From CAYLJJ01 sp964384025 (GTDB lineage Bacteria > Myxococcota_A > Bradymonadia > UBA7976 > UBA1532): a stretch of DNA of 29,470 nt. How positions within the stretch are numbered: the stretch's first letter is position 1; every line of letters begins with the position of its first letter. The position numbers and the translations under genes were made by a program. A model generated the notes under the pieces. It was not told the DNA's origin. It saw only the letters and a list, made by a program, of their open reading frames with translations, and ran no database searches. The stretch spans positions 1-29,470 of the forward strand of contig CAYLJJ010000087.1 in NCBI GenBank assembly GCA_964384025.1. Reading direction: 5' to 3'. Of this stretch, positions 14,843-23,000 are shown in pieces.

Positions 14843-15745
14843 TTAGCGAAACTTAAGGCGCTTTAGACGGACACGGATCTTTCGAGGCGCCTCCCCTGGG
14901 CTCATCACCTTAAATCGCATCAACTCTCCAGGCTGATGAGCCCGAACCCGCCTGAGCAGATCATCACGATACTCCACCGGCTCTCCATCCACCTCCATCA
15001 CCAGATCTTGCTCTCTTAAACCCGCTGAGTGCATCGGGCTGTCTGTTCGCAGCACATGGGCGATCAGCCCTCGGCTCCCTGGAGGAAAACGAGCGACCTG
15101 CTCAGACAGCTCCCAAAGCTCGATAAAGCCCACCCCGAGGGTCGCGGTCTTCCTATCTCTGGGGTTGTCGAGAAAGCCTCGGATACCATCCAACGGAGAG
15201 AGATAGGCGATGCCCTGGGGGCCGTTATCCACCATCCTCGCGCTCTGAATCCCCAAGAGCCGCCCCTGCTCATCTACCCAAGCTCCTCCTGAGGTGCCCG
15301 GCGGTGAGGGTCCTGAGACGTGGTAGACCCGAACATAGGCTTGCTCGTCGGGGTAGAACTCAAAGGTGGGGCGCGCTCGTGCTAGGCGCCCTGCGAGTAA
15401 GACCTGATGGCGGAACTCAGGAGCCCCATAGAGAAAAATGAGCTGCCCAACAGGCGGCATCTTAGGGGCCAACTTTAAAGGTCTTCCCAGAGCCTTGGGC
15501 AGCTTTAGGAGGGCCAAGTCCCGCCCCTCATCTCGAGCCAAAAGCTGCGCTTTAGAGTGCCCCTTTTGGGAATGCAGCACCTCAATCTGTCTAAAATGAC
15601 CTGAGAACATATGCGCGGCGCTGAGAACCAGTTTGGGCTTGACCAAGACCCCTGAGCCTGTATGAACCCCGTCTAAGAGAATCTCTAGAGAGGCAGCTTC
15701 GAGCCGAGCATGGGGAGGGAGAGCGAGGAGTAGAAGCAAAAGCAT
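14843..15745 (-). CDS. Secreted trypsin-like serine protease with one PDZ domain (HtrA/Deg-like)
   Basis: A 300-residue protein. Residues 1-18 form a short Leu-rich signal peptide. The catalytic triad is visible as His45 (L-S-A-A-H), Asp76 (G-R-D-L-A-L-L) and Ser152 (P-G-T-S-G-G). A PDZ domain spans about residues 215-298, with D-S-P-M-H-S-A-G-L and D-x-V-x-x-V-D-G. Deg/HtrA enzymes cleave misfolded envelope proteins, but this one is shorter than DegP (one PDZ) and its substrate is unknown. An in-frame TAA lies 9 bases upstream of the ATG, so no earlier start is possible; no strong ribosome-binding site is seen. The gene converges on the giant gene, with 5 bp between the two stop codons, and lies downstream of the ArsR-type gene on the same strand. 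A quality-control role for secreted proteins is inference. Confidence 0.88.
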   Translation of the reverse strand: MLLLLLLALPPHARLEAASLEILLDGVHTGSGVLVKPKLVLSAAHMFSGHFRQIEVLHSQKGHSKAQLLARDEGRDLALLKLPKALGRPLKLAPKMPPVGQLIFLYGAPEFRHQVLLAGRLARARPTFEFYPDEQAYVRVYHVSGPSPPGTSGGAWVDEQGRLLGIQSARMVDNGPQGIAYLSPLDGIRGFLDNPRDRKTATLGVGFIELWELSEQVARFPPGSRGLIAHVLRTDSPMHSAGLREQDLVMEVDGEPVEYRDDLLRRVRAHQPGELMRFKVMSPGEAPRKIRVRLKRLKFR

Positions 15746-15766
15746 GGGGAGAGCTTATACCCTCTC

Positions 15767-15887
15767 TTACTCCTCTTCTAACTCTTCAACATCGATGATC
15801 GTCGTCTTGAGCTTAGAGCTGATGTGTTGGAGCAAACAGCAACCCTGCCAAGAGCAGAACACTTTGAACGCCCAGTGGGCTCTTCAT
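15767..15887 (-). CDS. Possible tiny ORF or one-base-shifted small lipoprotein between arsR-type and protease genes
   Basis: An ATG at 15887-15885 follows a G/A-rich stretch (AGGGAGG, 10 bases upstream) and encodes 24 residues, mostly hydrophobic (V-L-L-L-A-G-L-L-F-A-P), ending at the TAA at 15815-15813. Skipping one T after codon 15 would give L-L-L-A-G-C-C-L-L-Q-H followed by an acidic tail, stopping at 15769-15767. That hypothetical product carries a lipobox. Either the 24-residue peptide is the real product, or a single-base indel hides a tiny lipoprotein, or the whole is chance. No homologue is recognised. Confidence 0.22.
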
Positions 15888-15910
15888 ACTCAGTATGCCT
15901 CCCTCTCCGG

Positions 15911-16219
15911 TTAAGCCCAGCTCTTCATCTCATCAAGCAGCCCCTCTCTGATCAGGCTTGCTCCAGCGAGAAATTTAGGGTTTGCAATACGGTAGAGTTT
16001 AGATTTTCCCACCCGACGGACTTTGACCGCGCGCTGCTCACGCATCACTCTCAAGTGCTGAGAGATATTGGCCATGCTGAGATCTAAGCTCTCGCTGAGA
16101 TCACCGACAGCACACTCACCATCAGCCAGCAGCCACATGATCCGTAGGCGGGTGGGAGAAGTAAAGATGGTGCAAAAGCGAGCGTGGTATTCGAAGATAG
16201 GATCTTCAATCTCCATCAT
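15911..16219 (-). CDS. ArsR/SmtB-type winged-helix transcription regulator
   Basis: A 102-residue protein with the classic small ArsR fold. An N-terminal helix is followed by S-P-T-R-L-R-I-M-W-L-L (residues 21-31), then V-G-D-L-S-E-S-L and the recognition helix S-M-A-N-I-S-Q-H-L-R-V-M, and finally the wing (V-R-R-V-G-K-S-K-L-Y-R-I). The usual metal motif E-L-C-V-x-D-L reads E-C-A-V-G-D-L (Cys36), and only one further Cys (Cys16) is present, so classical As/Cd/Zn sensing is doubtful and another signal may be used. An AGAGAGG sequence sits before the first ATG and fixes the start; a second ATG follows directly. It has its own promoter and overlapping palindrome upstream, consistent with autorepression. 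The protease gene lies downstream on the same strand. Confidence 0.92.
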   Translation of the reverse strand: MMEIEDPIFEYHARFCTIFTSPTRLRIMWLLADGECAVGDLSESLDLSMANISQHLRVMREQRAVKVRRVGKSKLYRIANPKFLAGASLIREGLLDEMKSWA

Positions 16220-16251
16220 GGAGCCTCTCTACTTAATCAGTTGTTCGAATT

Positions 16252-16269
16252 CTTAATTGCAAGATTAAG
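16252..16269. promoter_or_regulatory. Candidate ArsR-type operator palindrome
   Basis: CTTAAT, six bases, then ATTAAG form an inverted repeat just downstream of the -10 box. A further CTTAATC at 16232-16238 pairs with GATTAAG at 16263-16269. Small inverted repeats at the start site are the usual autorepression site for ArsR proteins; the assignment here is by position and symmetry only. Confidence 0.5.
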
Positions 16270-16277
16270 CACTTCTG

Positions 16278-16307
16278 ATTTTATGCGTTTGTTTATTTGC
16301 AAGTCAA
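16278..16307 (-). promoter_or_regulatory. Predicted sigma-70-type promoter of the ArsR-type gene
   Basis: On the minus strand TTGACT (16307-16302) and TAAAAT (16283-16278) are separated by 18 bases. Each differs from the consensus hexamer at one position. Transcription would begin near 16271, about 50 bases before the ArsR-type ATG, and directly beside the palindrome at 16252-16269. Confidence 0.6.
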
Positions 16308-16346
16308 CCCAATAGAGGGTTATTTTCTCGGCAGCTGCTTCAGGGT

Positions 16347-17636
16347 TTAGAAGTTGAGGTATTTCAGAAGAAGCGCGCTGAAGAGTCGGGGAAGCACAGC
16401 CATCTCCTTGGGCTGCTCCACAAAGGCGATGCGCATCTGAGTGCGGCCCTCTTCAGCATGCTCAGGGGCATAAAAACCCGCCATAGGCGCCACCAGGAGA
16501 GTCAACTGCTCTCCATCAATCTCCACTGCACCCTCTGAGGCACACCAGAGAACAAACTCCTGGGCATCAAAGCGCGAGGAGACCAGCTCGCGTACATCAA
16601 CCACCGAATAGAGTGAAGCATCAGGCCGAGAGATGATCAGCTTGGGTAGGAGCTTCTTTAGCTCTCGAGAGAAGCGCTCTAGCATCCCTCGGTAATAGGC
16701 TCTCTGCTGAGCATACCAAGCTTGTAGAGCCTCAAGAGGCTCCTCAGCCAGGGCTGCAAAAAGAGCCTGACCGATAGAGTTGGGGGAGAGATTGGCTGTG
16801 TATTCAGCCACAGAGCGTTGATGCAGCTCTAGATGATCGGTGATCAGAGCCCCGATGCGCAGCCCACAGGCATTCCAAACCTTGGAGGCAGTCTCGATGC
16901 TGATCCGTCGCCCAGTGATGCCGGGCAGCTCCTCCTCGGTGATCGCCCAGATGCTGGAGACCGAACCCCCTGTAAAGAACAGCTCGCGGTAGGCCTCATC
17001 GCTGATAAGCCAGAGATCATGTTTGACACAGAGGCGGGCGAGCTGAAGGAGGCTCCCTTGATCGTAGAAATGCCCTGTGGGGTTATCGTAGGGAATCACC
17101 AGTAAGGCGCCTGGACGATGGTTCAGGATGCAAGCTTCGATGCTCTTTAGATCTGGAAGCGCAAAACAGCCATCTGCGCCCAGGCGACGGTTGATGGAGA
17201 TGGTCTTGCGGCCCAGGCGCTCAGCGAAGGCACGATAGTTGGCGTAGGCCGCGTCCAGGAGCATAAGGGGCGCCTCCTGGCTGCCTGCGGGGCCACAGCA
17301 AGCCAGGATAACCAGCTCCATTGCGGCGCTGCCTCCATCGACGATCTGAACCTGGAGTCTGTCGGTGGGGAGACCACTGCTCCTGAGGATCTGGAGAAAG
17401 GCTGCGCGAGCCTCATCTGTCCCCACCGTCGCGGTGTACTTGAGGATCCCATCAGGGAAGTTTTCTTCCGCGAGCAGCTTCATACGAGCATGGAGGGCGG
17501 GGTGCATGGGTAGAGAAACGTTGCCGATCGCGACGTTGATCGCTCGACAGGGGGTCTCCCGCTGAGCGAAGCGGATGCTGGCGAGGCGGATGGCTGAGGG
17601 GTTACGGCTTTGGCTGTGTAAAGAGAGGGTAGGCAC
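16347..17636 (-). CDS. PLP-dependent class I/II aminotransferase
   Basis: A 429-residue fold-type I enzyme. Visible landmarks are Y-D-N-P-T-G (Asn185, Pro186), I-S-D-E-A-Y (Asp213, Tyr216), the Schiff-base lysine Lys252 in S-I-E-T-A-S-K, a phosphate-binding Arg260 (G-L-R-I-G-A), and Arg402 (M-R-I-A-F), which would hold the substrate carboxylate. It would move an amino group between an amino acid and a 2-oxo acid in the cytoplasm; the substrate cannot be told from sequence. The start is GTG, supported by AGGAGA five bases upstream. It follows the small secreted-protein gene by 36 bp on the same strand, with a hairpin between them, and is followed after 127 bp by the ArsR-type gene. Confidence 0.92.
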   Translation of the reverse strand: MPTLSLHSQSRNPSAIRLASIRFAQRETPCRAINVAIGNVSLPMHPALHARMKLLAEENFPDGILKYTATVGTDEARAAFLQILRSSGLPTDRLQVQIVDGGSAAMELVILACCGPAGSQEAPLMLLDAAYANYRAFAERLGRKTISINRRLGADGCFALPDLKSIEACILNHRPGALLVIPYDNPTGHFYDQGSLLQLARLCVKHDLWLISDEAYRELFFTGGSVSSIWAITEEELPGITGRRISIETASKVWNACGLRIGALITDHLELHQRSVAEYTANLSPNSIGQALFAALAEEPLEALQAWYAQQRAYYRGMLERFSRELKKLLPKLIISRPDASLYSVVDVRELVSSRFDAQEFVLWCASEGAVEIDGEQLTLLVAPMAGFYAPEHAEEGRTQMRIAFVEQPKEMAVLPRLFSALLLKYLNF

Positions 17637-17657
17637 AGGGTCTCCTGAGTTTTGGAG

Positions 17658-17672
17658 GCCCTAGTTTAGGGC
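17658..17672 (-). terminator. Short hairpin between secreted-protein and aminotransferase genes
   Basis: A GCCCTA/TAGGGC stem with a 3-base loop lies immediately after the upstream gene's stop codon. There is no T-run after it, so it is a weak terminator or an mRNA-processing or attenuating hairpin that would reduce, but not block, read-through into the aminotransferase gene. Confidence 0.35.
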
Positions 17673-18197
17673 TCAAAACCAGGGATCAGCCATGGCGTTG
17701 TGGTTCTTCATAATTCGGTTCTTGAGACGGAGGGGCATTCCAGGAGGCAAGCAGATGGGCTTACCCATGGGATCTTTGCGGGTCCACTTGCTGTTTCCTC
17801 CACTCTCTTGAGAGGCGGCGTTGTGACTGCTCTTAGGATTGATCATCTCTTTACGCTTCTCCAAGATGGTGCCCAAACGACCAGGAGCGCGAACTTTGCT
17901 GCGCTTCATGGCCTTGCGCTTGGCGCTCTGGTGACGCTGAAGTGGATCCCTGAAGTGGTTGAGCATATCGCCACGGCGCTGAATTACCCGTCCCAATATA
18001 CCAGGGGCTCGGGCCTTCCGTAGCTTCTGACCCTGGAGAGCGGCACGCTGTTGGCGGAGCCGATGACTCTTCTGAGTGTAGGCGCGGTGCTCCCCCTGAC
18101 GGCTGATCTGCTTGATCTTTTGGAGGGGGTTACGAGCCTCAGCTTGAGAGGCAAACAGGACCGGAACAGCGAGAAGGAGGGTGAGGATCAACTTCAT
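17673..18197 (-). CDS. Small secreted, highly basic protein with a duplicated R-A-P-G motif
   Basis: The 174-residue product is read from the ATG at 18197, which has GGAG seven bases upstream. It starts with a clear signal peptide (M-K-L-I-L-T-L-L-L-A-V-P-V-L-F-A-S-Q-A-E-A). The frame is open further upstream, but those 33 residues lack a ribosome-binding site. The mature part is dominated by Lys, Arg and Gln and holds two copies of a motif, R-A-P-G-I-L-G-R-V-I-Q-R-R and R-A-P-G-R-L-G-T-I-L-E-K-R. A Pro/Gly-rich tail (P-I-C-L-P-P-G-M-P-L-R) ends the protein. No family is recognised. The high charge suggests binding to nucleic acid, acidic polymer or the cell envelope, as inference. It is divergent from the paralogue operon at 18316. 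Confidence 0.72.
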   Translation of the reverse strand: MKLILTLLLAVPVLFASQAEARNPLQKIKQISRQGEHRAYTQKSHRLRQQRAALQGQKLRKARAPGILGRVIQRRGDMLNHFRDPLQRHQSAKRKAMKRSKVRAPGRLGTILEKRKEMINPKSSHNAASQESGGNSKWTRKDPMGKPICLPPGMPLRLKNRIMKNHNAMADPWF

Positions 18198-18315
18198 GAC
18201 AAGACTCCAAAATCTGGGGACCGGGAGTGGGTACGAAGAGAGCTTAGGGGCGTGTAAAAAAAAGATCAAAGCATCTCCAAAACTGCGCTTTTCCAAACGC
18301 TGATGTTCAATCCCT
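18198..18315. promoter_or_regulatory. Divergent intergenic region
   Basis: 118 bp between oppositely transcribed genes must drive both directions. It includes an A8 run near 18256. No convincing -35/-10 pair could be picked by eye for either direction. Confidence 0.4.
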
Positions 18316-19164
18316 GTGGTAAAAAAGGCGATGCTGCGTCTCAGCCTGATCCTCAGCCTCAGTCTTTGGAGCCTCCCAGTACAGGCGCTCTCCGATTCGA
18401 AGGGGGCTCAGGCAGAGCTGGCTACTTGGTCCAGCCTCTATGGTCTCAGCCTGGGCTTCTGGATCTCTGCGGAGCTGGATGCTTCTCCAAGGCCGACTGC
18501 CTGGATCATGGCAAGCTTAACTGGGGCTGCCCTCTATGGAGGTTGGAAGAGCGCTGAAGCTCTAGAGCTGAGCCATGGACAAGCACACTTTATCACCTCA
18601 ACCACCCTCTGGCTGACCATCGACTCCGCCCTGATCATGGTTATCGCTGACGCAGATGAAGAGGCTGCGATCTGGAGCCTCTTTGGGATCGCCGCCTTAA
18701 GCGCTGTAGGGACAAGTCAGATGGCTCCTCAGCTGGATCTCAACGTGGGGCAGGTCCTCTTGGTTGACTCCGTGGGTCTCTGGAGCAGCCTGAGCGGAGG
18801 GCTTCTGGCGGTGCTCTTCCGATTGGATGAACATGAAACAGTTCTCTCTACTATAACCCTCTTTAATCTCTTAGGGTTGGGCAGCGCCTACTGGCTATCA
18901 CAACGCTATGATCCCAGCGTCGAACAGGTGCAGTACCTCAACCTGGGCGCGTTCTTAGGAGGGCTCGGAGCAGGGCTCATCGAATTGATGATTCAGGTGA
19001 CTCTTGAGCCTGATATGGAGACTGCGCTGCCCAGCGCGCTCCTCTTGGGGATCGTCGGAGGAGCTTGGTATATGGTAGAGCGAACGGGCCTTGATAAGCG
19101 CAGAGAGGCCCCCGCGGGAGAGACACAGGAGCTGATGTTTCCTCTCTGGCAAGGAAGCTTCTGA
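18316..19164 (+). CDS. Envelope protein, paralogue A of a tandem pair
   Basis: 282 residues from GTG at 18316; an ATG at 18331 would leave 277 and still give a signal peptide (M-L-R-L-S-L-I-L-S-L-S-L-W-S-L-P-V-Q-A). Neither has a strong ribosome-binding site. The mature part alternates Gly/Ala/Leu-rich hydrophobic segments with short polar turns and ends in an aromatic residue (P-L-W-Q-G-S-F). It aligns with the following gene over V-G-Q-V-x-L-x-x-S/T-V-G-x-W and over the L-x-L-G-A-x-x-G-G segment. No known family is recognised. Placement in inner or outer membrane cannot be decided. Its stop codon overlaps the next ATG (TGATG), so the two are probably translated together. Confidence 0.78.
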   Translation: MVKKAMLRLSLILSLSLWSLPVQALSDSKGAQAELATWSSLYGLSLGFWISAELDASPRPTAWIMASLTGAALYGGWKSAEALELSHGQAHFITSTTLWLTIDSALIMVIADADEEAAIWSLFGIAALSAVGTSQMAPQLDLNVGQVLLVDSVGLWSSLSGGLLAVLFRLDEHETVLSTITLFNLLGLGSAYWLSQRYDPSVEQVQYLNLGAFLGGLGAGLIELMIQVTLEPDMETALPSALLLGIVGGAWYMVERTGLDKRREAPAGETQELMFPLWQGSF

Positions 19165-20012
19165 TGCCTCGCCCATCTAGATTCTTGTTCCTGCTTCTTC
19201 TCTTTACTCCGATCTCTTCAAGAGCAGAAGAGCAGGACAACTCAGGTCGCCCCGAGGCCCTGCTCTTCGCAGGTGCCTTTGGCTTCTATCAGGGGATCGC
19301 CATCAGCGTCCTCCTGGCCGAGGAGGACCTGCTCGATTCCGAGTTTTTCGCCTTGGCCCTGACCTTGACGACCACCGCCGCCAACGTCGCAGCGGTTGGC
19401 TATGTGAGCGAGGAGTATGGCATCAATGACGCTGATGCTGCCCTCTTCAACTCCTCTCTCTTCTGGGTTTTGCTCAGCGGCAGCGCCCTTGGAGTTCATC
19501 GAGAACGCTATGGGGTGGATATGATCCTAGACACCCTCATCTCTGGGTATCTTGGGCAGCTTATGGGCATCTACCTAGCAACCAATGTAGACCGAACCGC
19601 AGGACAGGTTAGCTTAACCAACACGGTAGGCACCTGGACTGGCGCAGAGGCAAGCTTGATGATGGGGATTTTTGGAGTCGATAAAGCCTCCCCCTACTTT
19701 ACGCTGGGGACCCTCTCTGCCAACCTCGGTCTCTTGGGAGGCGTCTGGCTCTCAGATCGCTACCCCATCAGCCGAGAGAGAGCACGAATGTTGGACCTGG
19801 GCGCGCTGATGGGTGGCTTAGCAGGTCCCGCTGCGCTCTTTATGCTGTGGGATCCAGATGATAATGAGCAGGAGTGGTATCTCAGCTCGGTCGCCCTGGG
19901 GATCCCCGCCGGGATCGCTTTTATGTGGCATCTGACGCGAGATTGGGGTGTTGCAGAGGTTAAGCCCAGCGTCGAGACCCTTATGCTTCCTCTGGTGATG
20001 GGAGTCTGGTGA
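19164..20012 (+). CDS. Envelope protein, paralogue B of the tandem pair
   Basis: Also 282 residues, with a signal peptide (M-P-R-P-S-R-F-L-F-L-L-L-L-F-T-P-I-S-S-R-A). It has the same alternation of hydrophobic Gly/Leu stretches as its neighbour, including A-G-Q-V-S-L-T-N-T-V-G-T-W and L-D-L-G-A-L-M-G-G-L, and ends P-L-V-M-G-V-W. The equal length and shared motifs show a tandem duplication. Its ATG overlaps the preceding stop by one base and its own stop overlaps the kinase GTG by four bases (GTGA). Function is unknown; a structural or sensory role next to the kinase is inference. A terminal aromatic residue on both proteins recalls outer-membrane barrels, but the hydrophobic stretches look helical. 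Confidence 0.78.
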   Translation: MPRPSRFLFLLLLFTPISSRAEEQDNSGRPEALLFAGAFGFYQGIAISVLLAEEDLLDSEFFALALTLTTTAANVAAVGYVSEEYGINDADAALFNSSLFWVLLSGSALGVHRERYGVDMILDTLISGYLGQLMGIYLATNVDRTAGQVSLTNTVGTWTGAEASLMMGIFGVDKASPYFTLGTLSANLGLLGGVWLSDRYPISRERARMLDLGALMGGLAGPAALFMLWDPDDNEQEWYLSSVALGIPAGIAFMWHLTRDWGVAEVKPSVETLMLPLVMGVW

Positions 20013-23000
20013 GTGATGAAGGGGGCCATTTGATCAAGGAGATGGGGCGCTATGAGATCCGCGGAAGCGTCGGCGGTGGCGGTATGGGTGAGGTCTACCG
20101 TGCCTGGGATCCCATCAGCCGTAGAGAGTTGGCGCTGAAGGTGCTCAAGTTCAGCTACCCTCGGGCGCTGCATTACTTCAAACGAGAGTTCCGCTCTGTA
20201 GCGGCCCTGAGCCACCCAAATTTGGTTGCATTACACGATCTTCACCAAGATGCAGGTCAATACTTCTATACGATGGAGTTGATTGAAGGCAGCGATCTCT
20301 ATATTTATGTCAATGGTCACAATCGTATTATTTCTGATCCTCAGAAACTCTGTGACAAAGAGCGTCTGGCCCGAATTCGAGGCTCTCTGACACAATTGCT
20401 GCGAGCACTCTCCTATCTGCACGGCCATGGCTATATCCATAGGGATATCAAGCCCTCCAATATCCTAGTGCAGCGCGATACTGCGGTTAAATTGGTGGAC
20501 TTTGGGATCATCAAAGAGTTGCTTCCTGGAGGCGCTGGACAAAGCCTCTCTCAGGTGTTTGGAACCTCGACCTACTTCAGCCCAGAGCAATCCCTAGGCT
20601 CTCGAGTCACCTCAGCGACCGATCTCTACGCGGTGGGAGTGGTTCTCTACGAGATGTTGGCGGGGACCCCACCTTTTGAGGGAGAGGGCCCCGAGGTAGC
20701 GATCCAACACCGCAACGCGGCGCCTCCTTCTCTGGTTCAAAGGGTCCCTGAGGTGCCTCCAGATCTGGCCCTTGTCTGTATGGAGTTGCTCTCGAAGGAT
20801 CCCAATGAGCGACCCTCAGCTCGAGAAGCCTTGGAGATGCTCAATGCCCACCCCAACTCAGAAGAAGCCCCCCCTCTGGAGTTTGTTGGACGGCGAAGTG
20901 TCCGCAAGCAGCTCTACAAAGCGATGGAGGCGGTGCGAGATGGAGAGGGGCGGCTGATCCTGTTGGAAGGGGCCAACGGGATGGGCAAATCTGCCCTCCT
21001 TAAAGCCTTTGCCCACGACGCTCGACTCTTTGGAGGTGCTGCCTTTACAGGGACCTGTGTTCATCGAGATCATGTACCGCTGCGAGGGCTGGACACCGTC
21101 GTTGAGCGCCTAGCGGAGGCCTACCGTAAGCAAACCGCCCGAGTGATGCGCAGCCTACCCCCCCATGAACGTGCGCCTCTCATCGGGGCTTTTGGCTTCT
21201 TGGGAGAGCTGATCCCGGAGCGGCAGCATGTTGGCCCCAGCGGACTCTCCAGCGGCTTGGGGCTCCATGCCCTGTTCACTGCCCTAGGAGAGAACCGCCT
21301 GCTCATCATCGCTGTGGAGCAGCTTCATCTGGCTGATAACGCCACCTTTGACATCTTGGAGGCGATGCAGGTAGGAGGGCAGCTGCCCCCAGTGCTCCTC
21401 ATCTTCACCTTCAAGGCGGAGTCGGTGCGCCCTCATAGCCGTGTTGAAGCCTTCTTAGAGGTAGTCAGCGCACAGCCCTCTTGTCAAAAGATCTCCCTGG
21501 GTCCTCTTAAAATCGAGGAGACTCAACAGCTCCTAGAGGAGCACTTGGGTGAGATTCCAGAGAGCCTCGCTGAGCAGATTCAGAGCCAGAGCGGGGGAGT
21601 CCCCTTCTTTATCACTCAGCTCATCAGAGATATCGAGCGTTCTCCTGGAATGGAGGCGCCCAGCTTTGAAGAGATGGTCGCGCGTCGCATCGAGGGCCTC
21701 TCCTTAGGGGCTCAGCGTGTTTTGGCGGCGATCTGTCTGAGCCCTCGTTCAGTACAGGGGAAGGTCTTAGAATTCTCCTGTGGTCTGGACGGTGAGGGCC
21801 TCTCTGAAGCCCTCACCGGTCTCAGCCGAGCTGCTCTAATCCGCAGCGAGACGAGCAGCTCAGGGCACCTCAGCGTGGTCCCAGTGCACAGCCGTCTGAT
21901 GGCGGTCGCTCGAAGCGGTTTAGATGAAAGCCGTCGTTATAAAATCCACAGCGCCCTGGCCAGAGCCTATCAAAGCACAGAGGGCTCTGCCGAAGATCTG
22001 GAGTACCACTGGAACGCCGCTCAACGACCGGAGCAGGCTTGGAGCTTCGCCCGACATGCCGCTGTTGAAGCGCGCGCGGCCAAAGAGCATGCTCGCGCTG
22101 CTCAGCTCCTGACTTTGGCGATGAAAGCACCCTTACCGCGGATAGAGCTGAACGCCCTACAAGCTGATCTAGCTGAGAGCTTAGCGCTCTCAGGCAGCCA
22201 TTTGAAAGCCGCCCAAGTCTTAGAAGTTCTGGGGAAAAATGATCCTATAGAGGCCAGCCGCTGGACCGCAAGGAGGTGTCAACTCTACCTTATGGGGGGC
22301 GATCTCAGCGCCTTTATCGAGCATGCCAAGGGGCTGCCCTCAACCGCCCGAGCCCCTTTGGCGGATCTCCTAGCACCGCTCTCACCCAGGCGGGCGGAGC
22401 AGTTCTTAGGAGAGAGCGCTGGTCCCAGAGCGCAGCTTATCCGCGCCCGACTTCTCGCCGATCAGCTCAAACCTGAAGCCCTCGATCAAGCCCAAGCTTT
22501 GGTGGAGAGTGTAGATCCAGCGCCACTGCTCCCCATCGTCAAGGTCAACTATGCTCTCGCTCGGGCGGCAGTGCTGCGGGGCAAAGGAGAGGAAGTTAAA
22601 GCGGAGGAGATCTTTAGGTTGGCCACAGATCGCCTCAAGAGGCGCCTCTCTCCTTATGAACTCTCAGGGCTGCGCCTTCGACTGGAGTATGCTCAGCTTA
22701 AGCTGGAGCGAGGTTGGATCGCTCAGGCGCGAAACATGGGGCGTTCTCTGCTTGTGGAGATTCGTCTGAGAGGACTCAGCGGGGTTCAGGTCCAAGCCAA
22801 CATTCTTCAAGCGCGAATCCTCTTAGAGAGTGGTGAGCTATACGCCGCGGAGCGTCTCCTCGCTGAAGCTGAGGGGCTCCTCCCTGAGGCTCCGCTCAGC
22901 CGACCTCATCTTCAACTGGCCTTGGTCTATCTTCAGCGAGATCTTCAAGCTCAGGCGCTCTCCAAGATGACCAAGGGTCTAAAGCAACTGCGCAGAGATG

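Noticed and set aside
15824..16087. Plus-strand 87-codon frame across the ArsR-type gene
   Set aside because: It lies mostly opposite a well-supported ArsR-type gene and has no ribosome-binding site or recognisable product.
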